In this document: piece by piece, positions 35,105-42,427 of the stretch
Layout of the letters: each line of letters opens with the position of its first letter
How positions within the stretch are numbered: position 1 is the stretch's first letter
Assembly: GCA_004558035.1 (NCBI GenBank)
Contig: SFEJ01000001.1
Location: 66,518-130,517 of the forward strand
DNA: 64,000 bases
Direction of reading: 5' to 3'
Origin: Opitutia bacterium
Lineage (GTDB): Bacteria; Verrucomicrobiota; Verrucomicrobiae; Opitutales; UBA953
Program-made: the position numbers and the translations under genes
The notes under the pieces: generated by a model
Told to the model about the DNA's origin: nothing
What the model saw: only the letters and a program-made list of their open reading frames with translations
The model's database searches: none

Positions 35105-35848
35105 TTGACGATTTACATACGGGGGGGGGGCATTACTAACGCCTCGGAAGATTATTCTTTCATGTGGGATTTTTCTGCGTCGGGGGCTCAGTTGGGCGGT
35201 TCTTCGACGGGCGGCTCGTTCTCGACGACGACGGAAACTATCGCGGGCGTGGAAAAAACAGTTCTTACTTCGGGAACGTTCTACGAAGTTGGAACTTCGA
35301 TTCTCTACGATGCCATTAAAGCTGCATACGACGGAAAGGGAATTCTTACGTTTAACGCGTTGCTGAATTGGAGCGGAACGGACTCTGTCGATTCGATTCT
35401 TCACATCGGAAAGAAAGAAACGGGAGTTACGCTCGGGGTCACGCAGAGCGGCACGTTAACGTTTGCTCGCGGCAATGGGTATAATGCGGATAAGAGTTCT
35501 CAGGTGTTGACGGCGGGAACGTGGCAGACAGTTTCGTTTTCTTTGAAAAAAGACGGTGAAACCACGATTTCTCTTGATGGGGTGTCTGTTGCGGGAACGG
35601 TTCTCAATTGGAGCGGAACGGGTGACGGGAAGGGTATGAATTGGGATTCTGTGGAGGCTGAACGCGAAAAATATTCCATAGGAATCGGTGCTCCGGGATG
35701 GAGCTCCCTTTATCCGTTGACCAACACGAAGGTCGCGGATTTGGGCTTTTCCTATATCGCCATTCCCGAGCCGTCGGTGTTCGGGCTGCTGGCGGGCTTG
35801 GGCGCGCTGGCGTTGGCGGGAACGCGTCGCCGCCGGAGAAAAGCTTAA
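35105..35848 (+). CDS. PEP-CTERM surface protein, probably lacking its N-terminus
   Basis: The C-terminus is a textbook PEP-CTERM sorting signal: IPEPSVFGLLAGLGALALAG followed by TRRRRRKA. The body is a beta-rich domain like a LamG/concanavalin fold (TAGTWQTVSFSLKKDGETTI). Such proteins need a signal peptide, but none is present. The open frame starts from a TTG just before a run of ten G, and no start with a signal peptide is found upstream in any frame. GC content is visibly lower than in the neighbours. I therefore read it as a 5'-truncated gene, a slippage-controlled gene or an assembly joint at the G tract. It is followed by a heptamer repeat overlapping the stop. Confidence 0.65.
   Translation: MTIYIRGGGITNASEDYSFMWDFSASGAQLGGSSTGGSFSTTTETIAGVEKTVLTSGTFYEVGTSILYDAIKAAYDGKGILTFNALLNWSGTDSVDSILHIGKKETGVTLGVTQSGTLTFARGNGYNADKSSQVLTAGTWQTVSFSLKKDGETTISLDGVSVAGTVLNWSGTGDGKGMNWDSVEAEREKYSIGIGAPGWSSLYPLTNTKVADLGFSYIAIPEPSVFGLLAGLGALALAGTRRRRRKA
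35121..35130 (+). repeat. Homopolymeric G tract (10 G) inside the PEP-CTERM reading frame
   Basis: Ten G residues lie at codons 6-9 of the open frame. One base more or less would join the downstream frame to a different upstream frame. Tract length may vary in the population or be mis-assembled. Confidence 0.85.
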
Positions 35849-35872
35849 AGTTTAAGGCTTAAAGCTTAAAGA
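35839..35872 (+). repeat. Heptamer-based repeat at the end of the PEP-CTERM gene
   Basis: A 34-base run of degenerate 7-base units (GCTTAAA, GTTTAAG, GCTTAAA, GCTTAAA) overlaps the TAA stop of the PEP-CTERM gene. The same sequence, one base different, lies inverted at 38995-39028 over the stop of the second PEP-CTERM gene. Confidence 0.85.
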
Positions 35873-35925
35873 GGCGGAAATACCGCGTCTCTAAGCGTTC
35901 GTCACTTTTTCATAGTGTGTGTTGG

Positions 35926-35961
35926 CGTCCCCGCGGAGCGATCCGCGGGGGCGTTTTTTTT
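35926..35961 (+). terminator. Rho-independent terminator after the PEP-CTERM gene
   Basis: CGTCCCCGCGGA pairs with TCCGCGGGGGCG around a GCGA tetraloop, then eight T residues. The remaining bases up to 36175 hold three GGGAACG words and no gene that I can support. Confidence 0.88.
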
Positions 35962-36175
35962 GTCGCGGGAACGCGGGGAGAAAATTCGGAATTCGTTTCG
36001 GAGGCGGGCGCTTTTCGCCGCGACGTTTCGGGACGGCGTTCGCTCCGCTTGTTTTCCGTGGAGACTTCCGTGCTTTTCCGTGGTCAAAAATCCGCGTTCG
36101 GGAGGCTCGGCTCCGGCGGCGGGAACGCGTCCAAAAGCTTTGACGGCGGGAGGGGGTTTCGGTAGATTTTGGGAC

Positions 36176-38729
36176 ATGAAATCGTTCAAGCCCCTTTCCT
36201 TTTCGCTGATCGCGTCCTGTGTGTTCGCGGGAACGCTCGCGGCGGCGCCCGTGAAGTATTCGCAGCGCGAGACGTTCGACTTCGGCTGGAAGTTCGCCAA
36301 GTTCGGCGGGCACGCCGACTGCCTCGCGCCGAACGATCCCGGCGCGGAGGCCGCCAAGCCCGGTTATGCCGACGGCAAGTGGCGCAAGCTCGACTTGCCG
36401 CACGACTGGGGCGTGGAGAGCCGCTTCTTGCCGCAGCTGCCGAACCAGACCGCCTCGCTCCCGTGGAACGCCGTCGGCTGGTACCGCAAGGACTTCAGCG
36501 TTCCCGCGGCGTCGAAGGGCAACCGCTTTTATCTCGATTTCGACGGCGTGATGATGACGCCGCAGGTGTACGTGAACGGCAAGCTCGCGGGCGAGTGGAA
36601 ATACGGCTACAACTCGTTCCGCGTGGACATCACGGACTTTCTGAAATTCGGCGGCACGAACGTCGTCGCCGTGCGTGCGGAAAATCTGCCGAACTCCACG
36701 CGCTGGTATCCGGGCGCGGGCATTTACCGCCACACGTGGATCACGGAATCGAATCCCGTGCACATCGAGAATTGGGGCGTCTTCGTGACGACGCCGAAGA
36801 TCGACGGCCTGCCGAAGATCAACGACAAGAAGCCGCCGAAGGAGCTCAAGGCGAGCAGCGCGAAGATCGCGACCGAGACGACCGTCGTCAACAAATCCTC
36901 GGCGCCGGCGAAGGTCGAAGTGCTGCAGGAGATTTATCCGCTCGGGGGCGCGAAGGCGCCGCTCGCGTCGCGCCAGTCTCCGGCGAAGACCGTTCCCGCG
37001 GGCGCGTCCGCGACGATCGACGTGGAGGCGACGCTCCCGTCGCCGAAGCTCTGGGACGTGGTTGCGCCGTCGCTCTACGTGCTGCGCACGACGATTCTGC
37101 TCGACGGGCAGATGACCGACCGCAAGGACACCGTCTTCGGCGTGCGCAAGGCGGAATGGAAGACCGACGGCTTTTTTCTGAACGGTCGCCGCGTGCAAAT
37201 CAGGGGCGTGTGCCAGCACCACGACCTCGGGCCGCTCGGCGGCGCTGTGCACAAGCGCGCGATCGAGCGCCAGATCGAGGTGCTGAAGAGCTTCGGCACG
37301 AACTCCATCCGCACCTCGCACAACCCGCCCGCGCCCGAGCTGCTCGAGCTCTGCGACCGCATGGGCATTCTCGTGGACGCGGAGCTTTTCGACTGCTGGA
37401 AATACACCAAGGAAGGCAAGGCGAACGGCTACAATCTCTTTTGGAACGACTGGCGGGAACGCGACGTGCGCAATTTCGTGCTGCGCGACCGCAACCACCC
37501 GTGCGTGATCGCGTGGTCCGCCGGCAACGAAATCGAAGAGCAGGGCAAGCCCGACGGTCCCGCGATCGCGCGCGAGCTCGTGAAGCTCTTCAAGAAATAC
37601 GACGTGACGCGCCCCGTCACCGTCGGCTGCAACGACCTCAGCGCGTCGTGGAACGGCTTCGGCAAGGAGTTCGACGTGTAATTTCGAGCCGTTCTGGCGG
37701 CGCAATTTCTGCGACAACATCGCGACGTGCCAGGTGAGCGACTACGGGCTCTACGCGCCCGGTTGGTCGTACGCGCCCGACGTGGAGTTCGGCGCGCTCG
37801 AGGACGAGCCGCGCTGCGCGGGCGAATACGTGTGGACGGGCTTCGACTACCTCGGCGAGCCTACGCCGTGGAACCTCGGCCGCAAGCCGGAAAACGATTT
37901 CCGCGACGCGCCCGCGAAGGATCTCGAAAAGATGAAGGCGGAGATGGAGGCGCTCAAGCGGCAGGGCTCGCCCGCGCGCTCGTCGTATTTCGGCATCGTC
38001 GATCTGTGCGGCTTCTGGAAGGACCGCACGTACATCTACCGCGCGCACTGGATTCCCGACAAGCCGATGGCGCACATCCTGCCGCACTGGAACTGGAAGG
38101 GCCTGCGCGAGGGCAAGACGACGCCCGTCTTCGTGTACACGAACGGCGACAAGGCGGAGCTCTTCCTGAACGGGAAATCGCTCGGCAAGCGCGAGAAGAA
38201 GCCCGGCGCGCCGCTCTCCGGAAAAGACATGAACGGCGATCTGCGGGAACGCTTCCGCCTCACGTGGATGGACGTGAAATACGCGCCGGGAACGCTCAAG
38301 GTCGTCGTTTACAAGAACGGCAAAAAGTGGGCGGAGGACGTTGTCGAGACCACGGACGCGCCCGCGAAGTTCGCCGCCGAGGCGGACCGCACGGAAATCC
38401 TCGGCGACGGGCGCGACCTCTCCTACGTGAAGATCGCGGTCACGGACGCGAAGGGGCGCGTCGTGCCGACGGCGTCGAACAAGTTCAAGTTTTCGGTGAC
38501 GGGCCCGGCGGAAATCGTCGGCGTGTGCAACGGCTCGCAGACGGACCACGATTCGATGAAGGGCGCGGAGCTGAAGGCGTTCAATGGGCTCGTGCAGGTG
38601 ATTCTGCGCTCGAAGCGCGATTCCTCGGGCAAGGCGACGCTGAAGATTTCCGGCGAAAAAATCGGCACGCAGACGCTCGACGTCACCGTGAAGAAACCGA
38701 CCGCGCGCCAGCTCAAGAACAACACCTGA
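36176..38729 (+). pseudogene. Glycoside hydrolase family 2 (beta-galactosidase-like), frameshifted and internally deleted
   Basis: The first part (36176-37681) encodes a signal peptide (LSFSLIASCVFAGTLAAA), the GH2 sugar-binding domain (WYRKDFSVP, YVNGKLAGEWKYGYN), the Ig-like domain and the TIM barrel up to the acid/base Glu in AWSAGNEIEEQG. It then stops at a TAA right after GFGKEFDV. Coding resumes in another frame from about 37683 (NFEPFWRRNFCDN), continues with GEYVWTGFDYLGEPTPWN and ends at 38729 with C-terminal beta domains. About 60 residues expected between the two parts, including the nucleophile Glu usually found in a G-S-E-T-A context, are missing. Both parts keep normal coding character, so the damage is recent or an assembly error. 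In intact form it would be a periplasmic exo-glycosidase. Confidence 0.85.
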
Positions 38730-38994
38730 GCCGCGCGCGGCGGCGGCGGAAAGGAGGGCGAGCGTCCCGCTTGCCCGCCGCGGGAACGCGCGGACGCCGC
38801 GCGACGAAAGTTCGTCCGCAGAAAATCGTCCGCCGTGGGAACGAAGGCGGGAATGTCTTCGCTCCCATGTTCCCGCATGAAATGCGGAACAAAATAACCC
38901 CATGCGGCGACGCCGCCTAGGGCTGGACCCGCAAAAAGAACACGCGCTTGAAAAGCGCAACTGCCCCGCGGGAACGGTGTATCGCGGAAGCGAT
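38730..38994. repeat. Intergenic palindromic repeats between the GH2 pseudogene and the cysteine peptidase
   Basis: The stretch has no gene. Bases 38836-38870 resemble the GGGAACGAAGGCGGGAA module of 34962-35060. Bases 38875-38976 (GCATGAAATGCGG through AACCCCATGCGGCGACGCCG to the GGGAACG word) match in inverted orientation 63290-63393 and, more loosely, 63174-63265 directly. Several short hairpins are present, such as GCGCTTGAAAAGCGC. Confidence 0.8.
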
Positions 38995-39028
38995 TCTTTA
39001 AGCTTTAAGCCTTGAACTTTAAGCTTTT
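38995..39028 (-). repeat. Heptamer-based repeat at the end of the second PEP-CTERM gene
   Basis: This is the inverted copy of 35839-35872 with one difference, again overlapping the stop codon (39019-39021). A related tail (AACTTTAAGCTTTT) occurs at 23253-23266, in the right end of the four-helix-bundle cassette. Confidence 0.85.
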
Positions 39029-39876
39029 TTCCGCCTGCGGCGTCGCGTTCCCGCGAGGGCGAGCGCGAGCGTTCCCGCGAGCAGCCCGAACGCCGACGGC
39101 TCCGGAATCGCCGTGAACGCGGGGGTGCCGTACGCGTCGAGCAGATGCCCGTCGTCGTAATTGATGTAGCAGATTTCGTAGATGTCGTGTGCGCCCGCGA
39201 CGTTGGTCGCGCCCGTTTCCGGATTGTAGACCATGCACTGAAACGAAAAATTCCCGTTCGCGTCGTAAACGGCCGTCGCGACTTCGAGCGCGGCGGTATC
39301 GCCTTGAGTCGGGTCGGAATCCGTAATCCAGCCGCGCGTAATCTTCCCGGAATCCGAATCGTATTCGATGCCCCAGAGCGTCACGGCGTGAGAGGTGGAG
39401 CTGAGCGCCGCAAGCGTTTTCCCGGTGCTGAAATTGGCGACGAGGCTCGTCGTGATTTCGTCCGCGTTGGATTGGACGTAGTTCTGGTAATAGGGCGACG
39501 CCATCGGATCGAACCGATCCGTCTTCAGGTTCGGATAGTATTGCCCGAAATACCACATGAGCCCGTAAGCGGGAAGCTGTCCGCCCTGAATGCTCCCGTA
39601 ATTCGTGTAATACCACGCCTTCAGTTCTTCGTTCGTGCGGGGAACGCCCGCCGGCAGCACGTATTTTTCCGCGAGGCGGTCCTGCCACCACGCGAGCATG
39701 TTCGAGCAGCACGCCGCCCAGCAGTGATTCGGATACTGCAGGCCGTCGAGCCAGCCGCCCTCCGTGCTCACGCCGTCCGCCCAGTATTGGACGAGATTTT
39801 CGGCGCGGGCTTCAGGCGACGGGAACGCGGACGCGGCGAGCGCGAGCGCGGCGGCGGGAAGAACGATGGATTTCAT
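39019..39876 (-). CDS. Secreted IdeS/C39-like cysteine peptidase with PEP-CTERM anchor
   Basis: A 285-residue protein. The signal peptide is KSIVLPAAALALAASAFPS. A papain-like catalytic Cys lies in NHCWAACCSNMLAWWQD. The His lies in SHAVTLWGIEYD and an Asp in GWITDSDPTQGD, the order of C39/C66-type cysteine proteases; the HAVTLWG block recalls streptococcal IdeS/Mac immunoglobulin proteases. The C-terminus is the sorting signal IPEPSAFGLLAGTLALALAG then TRRRRRKKA. It is predicted to be exported, processed by an exosortase (not in this window) and retained at the surface. The substrate is unknown. It diverges from glgB across 253 bases that hold GGGAACG words and no other gene. Confidence 0.8.
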   Translation of the reverse strand: MKSIVLPAAALALAASAFPSPEARAENLVQYWADGVSTEGGWLDGLQYPNHCWAACCSNMLAWWQDRLAEKYVLPAGVPRTNEELKAWYYTNYGSIQGGQLPAYGLMWYFGQYYPNLKTDRFDPMASPYYQNYVQSNADEITTSLVANFSTGKTLAALSSTSHAVTLWGIEYDSDSGKITRGWITDSDPTQGDTAALEVATAVYDANGNFSFQCMVYNPETGATNVAGAHDIYEICYINYDDGHLLDAYGTPAFTAIPEPSAFGLLAGTLALALAGTRRRRRKKA

Positions 39877-40129
39877 GAAAAGTCGTGGGGCTGTCTTCTT
39901 TTCGTCATGTTGCCGCGCAAGATAAGGAAAGGACGTTCCCGCGCAAGCGAAAAAGTTTCGTGCGGGAACGGCTCGGCGCGGGCTCGGGAACGCGGAATCT
40001 TTTTTCGTTGAAAGTGCGGACGTTCCCGCGCAGAATACGCGACGATTCGGGCGCAGCGCCCGGGTTCGCGCGGAAAGCGCGTCAACCGAAAATCCCCTCA
40101 TTCGTCAACCCCACTGTTTTCAAAAAAAT

Positions 40130-42334
40130 ATGATTATCTCCGAAGCAGAACTTCAGTCCTTCACCGGCGTCGTTCAGTCGCATCCGCATGATTTCCTGGG
40201 CATGCACCAGGCGACCGTGGACGGCAAGCAGGGCGTCGTCGTGCGCGCTTATCTGCGCGACGCGAAGGCCGTTTCCGTAAAGAATCTCAAGACCGGCAAG
40301 GCGACGGCGATGACGCGCCTTTCCGAGGACGGATTTTTCGAAGCGTGGTATCCGCGCACGAAGGAGCTTTTCGGCTATCGTCTGCTTGTCGAGAGCTACG
40401 CGGGAACGCGTTCGGAAATCGCGGATCCGTACTGCTTCCTGCCGACGATCACGGACAGCGATCTTTATCTGATCAATCAGGGCACGGACCACCGCGTGTA
40501 CGAAAAGCTCGGCTCGCACGTGCGCGAGATCGGCGGCGTGAAGGGCGTCTCGTTCGCGGTGTGGGCGCCGTCGGCGCGGCGCGTTTCCGTGGTCGGCGAC
40601 TTCAACGGCTGGGACGGGCGCTACCACCCGATGCGCATGCTCGGCGCGTCCGGCATCTGGGAGATCTTCATTCCCGGCGTTTCCGCGGGCGCGAAATACA
40701 AGTTCGAGCTGCTGAATCAGTACGACCCGACGCCGTACTGCAAGATCGACCCCTACGCGATTTCGTTCGAGCCGCCGCCGAACAACGCGTGTATCGTCCG
40801 CGACGTCTCCGGATTTTCCTGGAAGGACGCCGCGTGGATCGCCGCGCGCGACAAGACGAACTGGCAGGAAAAGCCCGTCTCCGTCTATGAAATGCACCTC
40901 GATTCGTGGAAGCGCGTTCCCGAAGAGGACAACCGCCCGCTCAACTACCGCGAGCTCGGCGTCGAGCTGGCGAAATACTGCAAGGACATGGGCTTCACGC
41001 ACGTCGAAATGCTCCCGCCGACGGAATATCCGTTCCCGCCGTCGTGGGGCTACCAGGTCACGGGCTTCTACGCGCCGACCTGCCGCTACGGCACGCCGGA
41101 GGACTTCATGGCGATGGTGGACACGCTGCACGCGAACGGCATCGGCGTCATCATCGACTGGGTGCCCGCGCACTTCCCGCGCGACGACTGGGCGCTTTCC
41201 GGCTACGACGGCACGCACCTTTACGACCACGCCGACCCGCGCCAGGGCGCGCAGCCGGACTGGGGCACGCTGCTCTTCAATTTCGGCCGCTGCGAAGTGC
41301 GCGGCTTCCTGATCGGCTCCGCGCTCTCGTGGATCAACCGCTTCCATGTGGACGGTCTGCGCGTGGACGCCGTCGCGGCGATGCTTTATCTGGACTATTC
41401 CCGCAAGGACGGGGAATGGATTCCGAACCGCTACGGAGGCAAGGAGAACATTGAGGCGATCGAGTTCCTGCGCACCGTGAACGACGTCGTGCACCAGTAC
41501 CACCCGGGCGCGATCACGATCGCGGAAGAATCGACTTCGTTCGCGGGCGTCACGCGCCCGACCAAGGATTTCGGGCTCGGCTTCGACTTCAAATGGGCGA
41601 TGGGCTGGATGCACGACACGCTCGCCTACATGAAGGAGGATCCGCTGAACCGCAAGTACCACCACAACAAGCTGACGTTCGCGATGCTCTACCAGTATTC
41701 CGAAAAGTTCATGCTCGCGCTTTCGCACGACGAGGTCGTCCACGGGAAATGCTCGCTGATCAACAAGATGCCGCAGCCCGACATGTCCGGCAAGTCCGCG
41801 AACCTGCGTGCGCTGCTCGGCTACATGTGGACCTGGCCCGGAAAGAAGACGCTCTTCATGGGCGGCGAGTTCGGCCAGTCGCACGAATGGAAATACGACG
41901 GCTCGCTCGATTGGCATCTGCTCCAGTACATGGACCACAAGGGCGTGCAGAACGCCGTGCGCGATCTGAACAAGCTCTACAAGGAATCGCCGGAAATCGC
42001 CGCGCTCGACCAGGATTACCGCGGCTTCGAGTGGATCAACGCGAACGACGGCGACAATTCCGTGCTCTCCTACGTGCGCAAGAGCCTCGACGGCAAGACG
42101 CTCTGGGTCGTGCTCTGCAACTTCACGCCGGTCGCGCGCACCTACCGCGTCGGCGTTCCCGCGGAAGGGCATTGGGACGAAGTGTTCAATTCCGACGCCG
42201 AATGCTACGGCGGTTCGGGACAGGGCAATTTCGGCGGCGTCGATTCCGAAGCCAAGCCGTGGAACGACCGCCCGAACTCCGTCGAAATCGCGCTCCCGCC
42301 GCTCGCGACGGTCATCTTCCGCAAAAAAGCGTAA
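40130..42334 (+). CDS. glgB: 1,4-alpha-glucan branching enzyme
   Basis: A 734-residue GH13 enzyme that introduces alpha-1,6 branches in glycogen. It has an N-terminal domain and a CBM48 module (FAVWAPSARRVSVVGDFNGW, about 140-160), then the barrel with the nucleophile Asp in HVDGLRVDAVAAMLYLDYSR (about 411), acid/base Glu in ITIAEESTS (about 465) and Asp in LSHDEVVHGK (about 535). Length matches the bacterial enzyme (728 in E. coli). No other glg gene is adjacent. A strong terminator follows. Confidence 0.97.
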   Translation: MIISEAELQSFTGVVQSHPHDFLGMHQATVDGKQGVVVRAYLRDAKAVSVKNLKTGKATAMTRLSEDGFFEAWYPRTKELFGYRLLVESYAGTRSEIADPYCFLPTITDSDLYLINQGTDHRVYEKLGSHVREIGGVKGVSFAVWAPSARRVSVVGDFNGWDGRYHPMRMLGASGIWEIFIPGVSAGAKYKFELLNQYDPTPYCKIDPYAISFEPPPNNACIVRDVSGFSWKDAAWIAARDKTNWQEKPVSVYEMHLDSWKRVPEEDNRPLNYRELGVELAKYCKDMGFTHVEMLPPTEYPFPPSWGYQVTGFYAPTCRYGTPEDFMAMVDTLHANGIGVIIDWVPAHFPRDDWALSGYDGTHLYDHADPRQGAQPDWGTLLFNFGRCEVRGFLIGSALSWINRFHVDGLRVDAVAAMLYLDYSRKDGEWIPNRYGGKENIEAIEFLRTVNDVVHQYHPGAITIAEESTSFAGVTRPTKDFGLGFDFKWAMGWMHDTLAYMKEDPLNRKYHHNKLTFAMLYQYSEKFMLALSHDEVVHGKCSLINKMPQPDMSGKSANLRALLGYMWTWPGKKTLFMGGEFGQSHEWKYDGSLDWHLLQYMDHKGVQNAVRDLNKLYKESPEIAALDQDYRGFEWINANDGDNSVLSYVRKSLDGKTLWVVLCNFTPVARTYRVGVPAEGHWDEVFNSDAECYGGSGQGNFGGVDSEAKPWNDRPNSVEIALPPLATVIFRKKA

Positions 42335-42354
42335 GAGACGGAAACGCGAATCCG

Positions 42355-42393
42355 AAGAAGTCACGAGGGACGCCTCGTGACTTCTTTGTTTTT
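42355..42393 (+). terminator. Rho-independent terminator after glgB
   Basis: A perfect 13-bp stem AAGAAGTCACGAG / CTCGTGACTTCTT with a six-base loop is followed by TTGTTTTT. It may serve aroE in the other direction, since A residues precede the stem. Confidence 0.88.
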
Positions 42394-42427
42394 CGCAGTC
42401 CGCGGGATTGCGGGAAAATCCCGCGGT

